From NCBI GenBank assembly GCA_000151295.1, contig GG745329.1, forward strand, positions 1,907,537 to 1,971,536: 64,000 bases of DNA, read 5' to 3'. The notes under the pieces were generated by a model that was not told the origin of the DNA, searched no databases, and saw only the letters and a program-made list of their open reading frames with translations. Below are positions 22,476 to 34,000 of the stretch, one piece after another. This DNA is from Allomyces macrogynus ATCC 38327. Lineage: Eukaryota > Blastocladiomycota > Blastocladiomycetes > Blastocladiales > Blastocladiaceae. Made by a program: the position numbers and the translations under genes. Each line of letters starts with the position of its first letter. The stretch's first letter is position 1.

Positions 22476-24617
22476 TTAGGCCTCGAGCGGTGTCGTAGCC
22501 TTCTTAAGGTAGTTCCACGCAATCGACTCCTCCTCGAGCAGCGGCGAGACCTTCTCCCAGCACTCGGCGTGGTACGCGTCGAGCCATTGCTTCTCGTCGA
22601 CCGACAGCAGCGACAGGTCAATCAGGTTCTTGTCCATGGGCACCATCGTCAGGTTCTCAAACGCGTAGTAGGCGCCGCCAAACTGGTGCGGCGTGTTGGC
22701 CTCCTTGACGACAATCACGTTCTCGATACGAATACCAAAACCGCGGTGCTCCTCCGACTCCTCGTGGTAGAACCCGGGCTCGTTCGAGACGGTCATGCCG
22801 GGGACCAAGGCCACATCGAGCGACCCGGTGCGCGGCGAAATCGAGTGCGGGCCCTCGTGCACGTTCAGGAAATGGCCCACGCCATGGCCCGTGCCGTGAC
22901 GGAAGTCGAGACCGACCTGCCACAACGGCGCGCGCGCGAGAATGTCGAGCGAGAAGCCCGACGTGCCCTTGGGGAAGACGGCACGAGCAAGGGCAATGTG
23001 GCCCTGCAGAACGCGCGTGTAGCACGCCTTTTCGAAGTCAGTGGCCGTGCCCTTGAGGTGCAGCGTGCGCGTCACATCGGTCGTGCCGTCCTTGAATTGC
23101 GCGCCCGAGTCGCACAGGTAGACGTGGTCGGCGTCGATGATGCGGCACGCGCCCTTTTCGGGCTTGTAGTGGATGATGGCGCCGTTCAGGCCCGACCCGG
23201 AGATCGTGTCGAACGAAAGACCCACAAAGTTGTGCTGCTTGGAACGGAACTCCTCGAGCGCGTCAGAGCCGTCAACCTCGTCAATGTCGGTGCGCTCCTT
23301 GACGACCAGCTCGTCTTCGAGCCAGGCAAAGTACGAGACGAGCGCGGCAGCGTCGCGGATGTGCGACTGGCGGAACCCTTCGACCTCGACGGCGTTCTTG
23401 ACGGCCTTGAAGGAGGTGACGGGGTTGCGCGAGACAATGTGTACGCGGTCCTTGCCGAGGGCCTCGACGAGCGCCAGCGAGCACCGGCCGTCAATGACAA
23501 ACTTGGACACGCTGGCCTGCGCCTCGAACGCCGGAACGTGCGTCTCGGTCAGGTCGGCAACGATCGCCGTGTACGGGCGCACCGTGACGTTAGCCGCGGC
23601 CAAGTGCTCGTGCACCTCGTCGTTGAGCTTCGAGTCGTCGACCCACAGGATCGCCTCGTCGGCCGTGACGAGCGCGTACGCGAAAAACACAGGGTTATAG
23701 GCAATATCGGACCCGCGCAGGTTGAAGAGCCAGGCAATGTCGTCGAGCGCCGACAGGAGCAGGCCGTGGCCCGTCGCGTCACCGAGCGACTTGGGCGCCG
23801 ACGGCGCGGGCGCCGCCGTGGCCGTCGGCGCGCCCATGGTGCGCAGCGGCTTGGCGAGCTCGGCACGGACGGCAGCGAGCTTGTCCTCGACGGTGCGGCC
23901 GGCAAACTCGACCGAGAGCACGGTCACGGGGTTGTTGGGCGTCGCCGGACGGTCGTCGCCCCAGACGGCGTCGACGAGGTTGTCGGCGACGGCAACGAGC
24001 TCGTGGCCGGCATTCTCGAGCGCCGACTGCAGCGCCTCGGCGGCGCGGATCGCGAGCAGCGTCGGGTCGACACCGACGCGCGAGCTCGGCGGCAGAACCT
24101 CGGCGAGCCAGGCCTCCTTGGTGGGCGTCTCGGGCAGGCCAAACTTTTGCAGGATCCAGTTGCTGTCGAGCTGCTGTGAGGCCTGCAGGAAGTAGCGGCC
24201 GTCGGTCCAGAGCGCGGCCTGGTCGAGCGTGACGACGGCGAGACCGGCGGATCCGGTAAAGCCCGAAATGAAGGCGCGGCGGCCGTCGCAGTCGGCAATG
24301 TACTCGGACTGGTGGGCGTCCTCGGAGGGGACAATGTAGGCGTGCAGGTTGCGCTCGGTGAGCAACGCGCGCAGCGCGGCGAGGTGCGCGGTGGTGTCGG
24401 TCGGGGCCATGGCGGGGGTCGAGGGGTGCGGGATCGGCTTTGGGCGCGAAGTCGAGGGGAGAGAGCGCGTCGGCTGGGCGGCCGTTGGCTTTTGAGGGGG
24501 CGCGGCCTTGACGTTGGTGCGCGAACTTCCCACGCAGCAGGCGAAGAGCGCGCTCAGGCCGCCCGCCTGCTTCTGCTGCACCGCTGCCTGCTTCGTCACC
24601 GAGCGTGCCGCTGCCAT
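22476..24617 (-). CDS. Xaa-Pro aminopeptidase P (cytosolic)
   Basis: Manganese metallopeptidase of family M24B that removes N-terminal residues preceding proline. A single exon; ATG 24617 gives 713 residues, and the next ATG (MAPTDTT) matches the conserved start, so the 70-residue Ala/Pro-rich leader may be extra. Creatinase-like N-domain: YIVPSEDAHQSEYI and FISGFTGSAGLAVVTLD. Catalytic pita-bread domain: metal ligands in DSGAQFKDGTTDVTRTLHL (two Asp), HGTGHGVGHFLNVHEGPH (His), GMTVSNEPGFYHE (Glu) and HRGFGIRIENV (Glu). All five ligands are present. It ends about 220 nt from the TAH18 stop, tail to tail. A long open frame on the opposite strand is a GC-driven shadow. Confidence 0.95.
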   Translation of the reverse strand: MAAARSVTKQAAVQQKQAGGLSALFACCVGSSRTNVKAAPPQKPTAAQPTRSLPSTSRPKPIPHPSTPAMAPTDTTAHLAALRALLTERNLHAYIVPSEDAHQSEYIADCDGRRAFISGFTGSAGLAVVTLDQAALWTDGRYFLQASQQLDSNWILQKFGLPETPTKEAWLAEVLPPSSRVGVDPTLLAIRAAEALQSALENAGHELVAVADNLVDAVWGDDRPATPNNPVTVLSVEFAGRTVEDKLAAVRAELAKPLRTMGAPTATAAPAPSAPKSLGDATGHGLLLSALDDIAWLFNLRGSDIAYNPVFFAYALVTADEAILWVDDSKLNDEVHEHLAAANVTVRPYTAIVADLTETHVPAFEAQASVSKFVIDGRCSLALVEALGKDRVHIVSRNPVTSFKAVKNAVEVEGFRQSHIRDAAALVSYFAWLEDELVVKERTDIDEVDGSDALEEFRSKQHNFVGLSFDTISGSGLNGAIIHYKPEKGACRIIDADHVYLCDSGAQFKDGTTDVTRTLHLKGTATDFEKACYTRVLQGHIALARAVFPKGTSGFSLDILARAPLWQVGLDFRHGTGHGVGHFLNVHEGPHSISPRTGSLDVALVPGMTVSNEPGFYHEESEEHRGFGIRIENVIVVKEANTPHQFGGAYYAFENLTMVPMDKNLIDLSLLSVDEKQWLDAYHAECWEKVSPLLEEESIAWNYLKKATTPLEA

Positions 24618-24959
24618 TGTTCTGCCAGTCGTGGTGCCGCGCGTATTGTCGTCGTCGTTGGCGTCCTTGACGTCGTCGCCGTGGCCGGGGGGAGAAGGCG
24701 GGTTGCCGCCGCTGAAGGGACCTCTTTGGACGGTTGCAATCCCCAACGCGACGCTGTGGGCGTCCGCATCGCATCGTGTGATCTGCCCGGGCGCACATGT
24801 CTGCGCGCGGGCCAACGTGCGGGCGTCAACGAAACCCAAGGCATGCAAGTTGTTTCAAGTTTCTGCCGGTCCGACGTGTCCTGAAACAAGGCAGCTCAAA
24901 CGAGGAAGAATCGTTTTCATTTCTCGCGCCACAACGACGCGACCCAATCACACAATGAA

Positions 24960-27900
24960 TCACTCGTCATTGTCGACGCGGCCCGCCGACGACGCAAAGA
25001 ACGCGTCCCAGTCGACATCGCGCATCGGGTGCCGCGCGACATCAAGCCGTGCAACCGCTGCCGCCACGTCCAGCTTGGCCTTGCCCGTCGCGGCCGCACC
25101 GACCGAAAACTCCGACTCGTCGTAGCTCGTGCGCAGCTCGGGCACAGCACCGATCCGACCAGCGAGCGCGGCGTTACGTACGGTGATGGGTGTACCAGCG
25201 ACGGCCAGGTACCGGTCGTGGAATGCTGCGAGCCGCACGCGTTCCATGGCCTTGATGCACACGAACCCCACGCCCGTCGCGTCCATGACCCATAGTTCCA
25301 TGGTAGGGCCGCCCTGGACAAAGTGGGCCTCGACGATCACGCCCGTCAAGTCCACCTCGGTCCCTGCCGAGGCCGTTGCTAGGGTACGGTAATCGTCGAG
25401 CAGGACGCGCGGCGTGAACACGGATCGCACACCGGCGGGGACGTCGATCCGCCGCCACCGCGTGCCGCGCATCGTCGAGAACCGCAGCTGGTCGCGGTAC
25501 GTGCCCGACACGGTCAGGAACTGGACCTGGAGAGCGAAACCAACGTGAGAAACGCGAGCTGGGCACTCGACATGACAAAGAAACAACAAATGTACCTCAA
25601 AGCACCGGCCCTCGACCACCTCGCCCAACAACGCATCATCCGGTCGCCAGCACGTCACGACCGCCGTCCTCACCCTCTCCCCTCCCCTCGCACCGACCGG
25701 CATCACACACGCGACCTTGATCCTGACCAGCGGCGTAACCTGCCTCCTGAGCGCCTCGCGCGCCTCGTGCACGACCTTTTCTGGCAGTGCCGCCAACCGG
25801 TCCAAGATCCGCTGCCTCTCCACCCCATCCGCACCCTGCACGACCTGGTCGACCGCGCCAGTAACACACATCCGCGCGAGCTCCTCGTCCTCCATATTGA
25901 CCACCGCCGCGCCCGACACGTGCCGCGCACAGTGCTGCGCGAGCACCTGGTCATTATACTCGCGCTCGGCCGCACGCTCGTCGCGCGTGTTGCGCGTGAC
26001 TCGCGTCCCGTCACCGCGCCGTTCCTGGTACTGCACGGGGTACTTGCGCAGGACCTGCACGCGCACGGCCGAGACGAGCCCGCCTTGCGGCGCGGCGCCG
26101 CGCAGAGCGAGTGGGAGCAGTGGGGACGCGGCGGCACCGAGCCGCGCGTCGTACCGCGCGGGCTTGACGCCGTTCGCGTGCAGTCTCAGCGCCGGCACGG
26201 TACTGCCAAGCGGCACCTCAGTCCCGTCAGGTTCAAAGTCGGCCGCCGCATCGAGCGCAGCGGTCGCTTCCACAGGCCCGTCCCCCGCGGATGCCGCGAG
26301 TTGTGCGCCCCACACAGCGACCTTGCTTCCAACCGCGAGCCGGCCGCGATCGAGCGCGCGCGCGAGCGTCCCGTCCAGTTGCGCGACCGCCGAGTACCAC
26401 CCGTCCGTCACTTCAATCGCCGCGGGCCCCGTGCGGCGCGCGACACACAAGACCATCGCGCGGTGCGCGGCCTCGTCCTTTTCCAAGACCTTCATCAGAA
26501 CCGACCGGTGCGCGCGGTGCACTTCGCGCTCGTACCGGTACCGCAGCTGGTCGAGCACGGCGGACTCGGTCCAGGGAACCGACACTTGCACGACCGCGTC
26601 CGAGGTCCCACCGCGCAACGTGTAAGTTCCGTTCTGCGCATCGTGCGCGACCGCGTACGCGCGAATCAGCGCCGCGCGCTTCCACACGATCCACCGGTAG
26701 TGGTTGCGCACCCACTTGGCCGAGACGGGCGGGAACGTTCGGCACGAGTTTGCCGCCGCGGTGTCAATCACGCGCGTCAAGTCAGCGTGCGCGACCGTCG
26801 CGTTCCACCCCGACGGAAACGCATACACCGCCGCCGCGACGGACGTCATGTACACGAGCGCCGGATCGACGACTGGGTTTCGGCTCGCGGCGGCGCGCCC
26901 AGGAGACCGAGCTTGATCCCGATCCGGCCGTGTCGCGGCCAGGTCAAACACGGCCGCACTTTGGCGCTGTCCTCGCACTCACCGTCGGGCGACCTTTGCC
27001 GGCCGCATCGTGCGCGAACCGCGGGNNNNNNNNNNNNNNNNNNNNNNNNNNNNNNNNNNNNNNNNNNNNNNNNNNNNNNNNNNNNNNNNNNNNNNNNNNN
27101 NNNNNNNNNNNNNNNNNNNNNNNNNNNNNNNNNNNNNNNNNNNNNNNNNNNNNNNNNNNNNNNNNNNNNNNNNNNNNNNNNNNNNNNNNNNNNNNNNNNN
27201 NNNNNNNNNNNNNNNNNNNNNNNNNNNNNNNNNNNNNNNNNNNNNNNNNNNNNNNNNNNNNNNNNNNNNNNNNNNNNNNNNNNNNNNNNNNNNNNNNNNN
27301 NNNNNNNNNNNNNNNNNNNNNNNNNNNNNNNNNNNNNNNNNNNNNNNNNNNNNNNNNNNNNNNNNNNNNNNNNNNNNNNNNNNNNNNNNNNNNNNNNNNN
27401 NNNNNNNNNNNNNNNNNNNNNNNNNNNNNNNNNNNNNNNNNNNNNNNNNNNNNNNNNNNNNNNNNNNNNNNNNNNNNNNNNNNNNNNNNNNNNNNNNNNN
27501 NNNNNNNNNNNNNNNNNNNNNNNNNNNNNNNNNNNNNNNNNNNNNNNNNNNNNNNNNNNNNNNNNNNNNNNNNNNNNNNNNNNNNNNNNNNNNNNNNNNN
27601 NNNNNNNNNNNNNNNNNNNNNNNNNNNNNNNNNNNNNNNNNNNNNNNCGAGCCGTGGCGGTGGAGGCCGGTTCTCCGACCCCCCCGCCGCCGACGTGTTC
27701 CGACGCGCACCGATGCGCGCGGCTGACGCGGAGTGCTTAGACGGTGTCTGCGGCACCGCCAACGCGTTCTCCGCCCCCTCCTCGTCACCATCCACCTCCA
27801 TCGCCTGACGAGCACGCGCAAGTGCGGCCTTGGACGGCGGCGGCAGCGGGCGGTTGGCTCCCGTCGAGAACACACCTCCCCTCGCTGGCGTTTCGAGCGG

Positions 27901-30605
27901 CAGAGTCGATACGGCGGCCGCGCCAAACCCGCGGCCGAACCCGGCCCATGATCCCGAGCACGTCGGCCGCGTCGTCGTCACCCAAACAGCTTTCGCGCGT
28001 GGTCCATGGCCACGGTCGCGTTCAGGCTGGTGCTCGTTGCGGGGCGCGGGGTCGGCAAAAGCGAAGGACGGGTCGACGCGAGTGTGCGCCCTGGGTCGAC
28101 GCGAGTGTGCGCCCTCGTCCGGCTGCCACGAACGCGGGAGGTGGTGGTGCTGGCGCCGGCGCGTTCGAGTCCTGTATTTCGTGGTCCAGGTCGACAAACA
28201 GTTGCTTGCTGCGCGCGAGTGCAGTCTTGGAGGGTGTCGGGAGCGGCTTGTTCCTTGCAGTCGCGAAACCGACAAATGCAGCTGGTGGCAGGGCTGCGGG
28301 CTCGGCGAGCTCGGCGTCGACAGCCGCCATCACATCCCGTGCGCGATCCATTGCACTCTTCGACGGCGTCGGCAGCGGCCGGTTGCCTGCAGTTGCGAAT
28401 CCGGCGAATCCGGTAAATCCTGGAGCGGATGCTGCGGCAGGCGGAGCCGAGGATTCAGCGAGCTCCGCCTCGACTGCGGCCATGGCCACACGTGCGCGGT
28501 CGACCGCGGCCTTGGACGGGGCCTTGATCGCGCTCCCGTTGCCCGTCTGGAACCCGACGACATGTCCCGACACGCTTGCGCCTCCGGCCGCCGCGCCAGC
28601 GGCATGAAATCCGACGGTGGTAGGTGGGGGAGCAGCAGCGGCTGCACCTGGGATCAAACCGAGAAGCGACGGGTCCATATCGTCGCCAAACAACGAGCGC
28701 GCACGGTCGAACAGAGATACCGCGGCCGCGGGAGCGGCAGGCCGCGGCAGAGGCGGCGGCATGCCGAGCTGGCTAGAGCGAGGTGGGCGAGCGGCAGAGG
28801 CGAATGACGGCATGGGCGGCGGCGGTTTACTAAGCGTTTCGTCGACGGCCGGTGGTGGTGACGACGCGCCATGGTCACGGACAGCAGGCTCGGTGATCGG
28901 CTCCGTGACCGTGGGCTCTGCAGCTGGCGGTTGCACCGCAGCGGTGGGAGCTTCGGTTGGCTTCATGAACATTGACTCGGTGACTGCTGGTTGCATTGCG
29001 GCAGGAGCGGCATCGATGGGCGAAGTACGTTCGTCCTGGGAGGTGGACCGCTCGACCGGGTGTTGCTCGCCGTCGGCTTGCGCAGCAGCAACACTTTCGG
29101 GCGGATCCACGGCAGCTGGTCGATCGGAATTTGCACCGCGGGCAGCGTCGTTCTCGGCCGCGACCTTTCGATCGCCGCTCGGTTGTTTGATCGACGCGCT
29201 GACGGTTGGAGCGGCTAGAGCGGGACCCTCGGACACAATGTCAGGTAAGTCAATCGGCAACTTGTTCGAGTCGGCCGTCGTCCTAGCAGGCTGCGAGTTG
29301 GAGTTGTTGCGCAACTCCAGACCAAATTCTGTGAACAGGTCCGGGCTCATGTCAACGAGCGGCGCCGCGGGCGCGGTGACGGCGCCAACGGGTCCCGACG
29401 ATCCGGAGAGAGCAGCGCGGGAAGCTGAGCGTGAATGTAGGAAGCGTCAGAGAAGTCAAACGGTAACTCCCAAGGGCAATCCAGCAACGCGCACCATTTG
29501 GCAGGACTGGTCCCGATGAGCCCATCCCCGTGAGCAAGACCTGCGCCTGCGAGTCGCGCGACAGGACGTCGTGCAGGTCGTCGGCGCCGAAGAGTACGGG
29601 CGAGGGTGGATCTTCTTGCACAGGGGGTGCGGTAGAAGGGGGCGGGAGAGCGGGTGGTGTTGGGCGCACAGCGGTTCGAGTCGTCGCGTGTGCGCGAGTT
29701 GCGAGCCACCTAGAACCGTAATCCTGCGCACGAGACTGCAGCACCGGAGCCGACGCCGACGGCCATGTCGACTCGTCCTCTTGCGAATCCACGGCCATTG
29801 CGTGCGCCAAGTCCGGCTGCGACTGCGACCGACCGAGCGACGGCGGTTGATGCTGCGGCGCAGCGAGCGAGTTGAGCGACCTGCGCTTGGCTGGGCGCCG
29901 CGACGGCGAGTCGGTCGAGGCACGGTCGCCAAACGAAAAGCGCGTGGCCGACGGTGATCCCATGGGGAACCGCAGGGGCACGGGCATGAGCCTTGGCGAC
30001 GAGTCTGATTCGGTGTCAGACGACGAGGAAGCGTGCGCGTCAATCTCGCGCTTGCGCTTGACGGGCGAGCTGTGCGCCGCGTCCACGTCTATGTGAAGGC
30101 GTTGCGCGAGCGTCGGTGCGGGCGCCGCGGGCCGACTCGGCGTCTCGCTCGCCGGCTGGTCGCTCACCGGCTCGCCCAGCGGCAGCATCGGCGACATGTT
30201 AAGCTGATCGCCGGGCATGGCGTAAGGAGTCCACGGCGATGGGAGCTTTGGCGGCAGTGCTGGTGCGGATGCGCGCAATGCGGCGGGAATTTCACGGAGC
30301 AGGTCGGGGCGGACTTGCGGCACTGGCGTGCGGTCAGTTGCAGCTGCACCACCAGCAGCGGCATTCTGGCGCGGTGTCTCGTGCGTCGACGGCGACCACA
30401 GCAGCATTGCGGGCGACTGGTCAGTCAAACGACGTGGAAGGACAGGGGCGCGCGTCGGCGTCTCATGGTCGGCTCTGGCCCATGCGGCGCGGCGCAGTGG
30501 GGTCGGTGCGGTCGTTGTGGTGGTGGCCATTGGGCCTGGCGGCAGGGCCGGTAGGGGCGCGGCGGCGGGCACATCGTGCAGGTCCAAGTCGGCGTCGGCG
30601 TCCAT
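24960..30605 (-). CDS. BRCA2: BRCA2 homologue with BRC repeats, frame-broken and gapped
   Basis: Mediator that loads RAD51 onto RPA-coated single-stranded DNA. ATG 30605 opens a Pro/Ser-rich N-terminus. A central region (about 28.7-27.8 kb) carries BRC-like units (FATARNKPLPTPSKTALARS and three relatives). After the 622-nt N gap, the DNA-binding domain is intact: helical domain with WVRNHYRWIVWKRAALIRAY and LRYRYEREVHRAHRS; OB1 with EVTDGWYSAVAQLDGTL and RLAVGSKVAVWGA; OB2 start VLRKYPVQYQERRGDGT; a short region replacing the Tower; then VRIKVACVMPVG; OB3 with EVDLTGVIVEAH. An in-frame intron fits 25527-25595. Frame breaks: one base near 29500, one switch near 29400, a 23-bp duplication at 28070-28115, and two extra bases near 27985 and 27945. 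The identity is firm; whether the allele is functional cannot be told. Head-to-head with CFAP65. Confidence 0.9.
27026..27647. other. Assembly gap (N), 622 nt, inside BRCA2
   Basis: A run of N. It removes coding sequence between the last visible BRC-like unit and the helical domain of BRCA2; further repeats may be hidden here. The written length may be only an estimate. Confidence 0.99.
27780..28560 (-). repeat. BRC-like peptide repeats in BRCA2
   Basis: Four units with the pattern F-x-T-x-x-x-(K/R)-P-(L/I)-x-x-P-S-K-x-A-(L/V/M)-x-R-(A/S) read on the minus strand: about 28560-28458 (FQTGNGSAIKAPSKAAVDRA), 28412-28300 (FATAGNRPLPTPSKSAMDRA), 28279-28176 (FATARNKPLPTPSKTALARS) and 27873-27780 (FSTGANRPLPPPSKAALARA). 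BRC repeats bind the RAD51 oligomerisation surface through F-x-x-A and a second L-F-D-E-like helix. Here F-x-T-A or F-x-T-G is kept. Confidence 0.8.
28070..28115 (-). repeat. 23-bp perfect tandem duplication inside BRCA2
   Basis: The unit starting GGGTCGACGCGAGTGTGCGC (23 nt) is present twice without mismatch (28070-28092 and 28093-28115). Because 23 is not a multiple of three, it shifts the BRCA2 frame. Counting only one copy gives a continuous reading from the third BRC-like unit to the segment VAMDHARKLFG. Confidence 0.85.
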
Positions 30606-31055
30606 GGCCGCGCTCGTGCTGTTGCGGGTACTTGCGGCGTGCTGGTGGCGGGGCAGCGCGGTGGGCGTCGCCTACGACAACACGGTGGTGCAACTGGTGC
30701 TGGCAATGGTCGTGGTCCATCGTGGTCGCGATGACTCGCAGCCCGCAGAGGACGGTCCACCGCACAGCGCGTATGCGGCATTCCTGGCGGCTTCAACAGG
30801 TGACCGTGCTGGCAGGGACCATCGATCATCTTGCGCCGTTCAGTCGCTGCTCAACCATCGTCTCGCTCGATATTCACAGCGATCGACATTCACGGCAGAG
30901 AGGGCGTCGCGCTGCCCGCAATATCCAGCAACTCGCTGCACACTGATCCACTGCCTGCATAGCCCGACCGGGCCCACTCATCCGGCGTTGCGAGCGGATC
31001 CGACCCGAACCTGCCCTGCGAGCCAGTCGGATCGCTCAACCCAGCAGCCCCCAGC
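30606..31055. promoter_or_regulatory. Divergent spacer BRCA2 / CFAP65
   Basis: 450 nt between the starts of BRCA2 (minus) and CFAP65 (plus). Presumed bidirectional promoter of a recombination gene and a cilium gene. No TATA box, X-box-like inverted repeat or small gene was recognised by eye. Confidence 0.45.
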
Positions 31056-34000
31056 ATGCCATCCTCGGTCATGGCCCAGCCGGCCGGCATGGCCTCATCC
31101 GGGTCTCCCGACACGCTGCGTGACGGCCTCGACTCGGCTCGCGCCGCCCGCCGTCCGCCGCAAGCTCCGTTGGCCTCGGTCGTGGCCAAGCGACTTCGTG
31201 CGCGGCCTCCACACGCCCTGGCGGCAATTCCGTCGCAGACGTCCGGCCCAGTGACCCGGTTTGCGGACGTTCCAACACCGGGGGCGCCGAAACCCATGAG
31301 CCGCGCCGCACGCAAGACGCAGCTCGGCATTGATTGCGCCGACGTGGTCACATTTGCAGGGTGGTGCGTCAGGCTTCCAGCGCTCTGTTGGACAACGGCT
31401 CGCCGCTGACCTGAATCCGAACACAGGGCCCCGTGCGGCGAGTACACGCAGCACCTCGTCTTGAAAAATGCGTCCATGCAGACGCTCAAGCTGCGGTACC
31501 GGCTGCCATCGTCGAAAGTCTTTTTCATGGATTTCCCCGAGACGATAGCGCTCAGCGCCGGCATGGCCTGTTCGGTCCCCATCACGTTCCGGCCCATCGC
31601 CTTGGTACGATCTCATTTGGTGGTGGTGGAGAGTGTTGGTCATGAACTCACCTCACTATTGCTTTGTTCAGACGCCCTACCGCGACGTCGTCGAGTTCAC
31701 CCTACCGCTCGGCAAGTTCCACATTCCGATCCTCGGCACCCTGCCCGAGCATCGTCTCAACCTGCCGGATCGGCTCGACTTTGGGCCGTGCGCAGTCCGC
31801 GAGCCGGCCGTGGTCCAATTTGATGTGACCAACACGGGCGAGATTTCGACCCGCGTCGCGTTCCAGCCTGCAAACGCACCTAATAGCGCGACGCCATTCA
31901 CGTTCAACCCGCCCAGCCTGCAACTCGCGCCCGGCGAGTCGATAACCGTCACGGCCACGTTTTTGCCAGAGGTACGCAAATTCATTTTCACCTCCTCTTT
32001 TTGCTCAAGGCAGCTCACCCTTTCCCCGCTCTTCTTAGTCTGCCCTCGCGTTCCAAGCCAGCGTCGTATGCGCGTTCGGCGATCCGCCGGGCCAGGAAAC
32101 CGGTGCCAAGCCGGGAAAACGTCGTATGCAGCTGCATGGCGTCGGCAAGTATGCCCAAGTCGTATTTCGCCACGACGACAAGGTCACGACCGCGCTCGAC
32201 GTTGGCCACTGCCACGTCGGCCAGCGGTCCAAAATCACCCTGCAACTCGTCAACCCGTCCATGGTACTCTCCGCTCTTAAGATTCTCCCCAGTCGCATTT
32301 GTCCTGATCCAACCTGCCTTCTCCACCAGGTTATGGCGTCGTACTCTATCGAACCCGTCACGTCGTCGGGCGCCTTCACTTTCTCCCGCACCAAGGGCCA
32401 GCTCGTGGGCAACGGCGGCACGCACGAAGTGCACGTCCTCTTCCAGCCGCGCATGGCACTCTCGGGCACCGCCGTTACCGAAGTCTTCCAGCTGCGCTCC
32501 CCCGGCCTGTGCCAGCACAACGCGATGCAGCCGCTCGCGCTTACGGGCTGGGCGACGGGCCCCGCTGTGCACCTATCGGCCACTGAACTCAGTCTTGGCG
32601 ACGTCGAAATCGGGCAAGCCGTGACGCGCGTCGTGCAACTTATCAACGACTCGCCCGTCGCGGCGCCGTTTCAGTTTGACACGCACGCGACGGGCGCGTT
32701 CCAAATTGAACCACGCGCTGGGACCGTCGCGCCCATGTCGACGCTCAACATTGCCGTCACGTTTGCGCCCGCGTGGCCCATCAACCACTACCGCCGCGCG
32801 CTATGTCTCGTCGAGCACGCCGACCCGCTCGCGCTGCACTTAATTGGAACAGGGTTCTCAAGCGGGCAGCGGCCCGCGTCGTTTCTCGCGCGGCACCTGG
32901 TCGCGTTCCGGCACCGTGCTGCGATTGGGCTCGCGCAGTACGGGCCCGAGCAGCTCGATCATATGCTCAAGCGTGGGGACATTGTCGTCGACGGCGCAGG
33001 GCTTCTGCAATGGGCCGTGCATGCGTCACCATCACCAGTTCCGCCGCCGGACCAGAAACTCGTCGACATGGACGTGTCAGCCCTCGACTTTGGCGCGTGC
33101 TCGCCGTACCGGTACGTCGAGCCGCGGCGTGTGAACGTCTACAACCGCACCGAGACCAAGGTCGTGTGTGTCTGGCACCCGCCGTCCACAGTGGGCAACG
33201 GCGACGGCGTGTTCCGCGTGGAGCCGGACATGCGCGAGCTGCCGCCACACTCGGCAAGCGAGTTTGTCGTCTCGTACCGCCCGCAAAAGGAGGACGAGTT
33301 CCACGAAGCGCAGCTCGAGTGCTTTGTGTATGCCAAGACGATGCGCAATTTCCGGCTGGTGCAGGACGCAACGTTCACGCCGCCGTGGTGTTTCCCGTTG
33401 CGACTCGTTGGGTACGTGAGATTTGAGATTTGGCACCACGGGATCGGGGTGCTGGAACTGACGGTAATGTGCTCGATTTAAGGCATACCTTGACCAACAG
33501 CCTGTGCCTGGCCATGGTTGACTTGCCCGCCAAGAGCACTGTTGAATTCCCGCCGTCCTCTGCTCCCGCGACTGCCGTCTCGTCCGCTGCAAACTCAGCG
33601 ACCAAGGTCACGTTCGCGCTGACGAACCGCGGCGACACCCCGGCTCTGTTCCAGCTCAAGTGCCCACCATCGGCGCACTTTCGATTGACCCCAAGAGCCG
33701 GCGTGATCCCGGTCGACGGGTCGCAGTTGGTCCTGGCCGAGTTTGACCCGTCCGCGGCGATGGGCGCGCACGAGCCAGGCGAAGAAGGCGCCGAGTCTGC
33801 CGTGTCGGCGGTGCCGGACCTGGGCCCAAGTACCAAGATGACGCACACCGTGACGTGCCTGTTTAACGGCAACCTCCCGAACGCACAGGTCCGTCCTTAT
33901 ATTCACTTCCTCGGATCCGCAGCGTTCCTCATCGTCATCTGCGTCACTCTAGTCGCTCCATCTCGTCGCGCGGTGCAGCAAGCCCACCATCTCCCTTTTC

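Noticed and set aside
22305..24179. 624-codon open frame on the plus strand
   Set aside because: Antisense to a complete aminopeptidase P gene; Arg/Val/Leu-rich composition without motifs. In GC-rich DNA the strand opposite a gene often stays open.
25545..27808. Plus-strand frames of 731 and 505 codons crossing the N gap
   Set aside because: They include unknown bases and lie opposite the BRCA2 DNA-binding domain.
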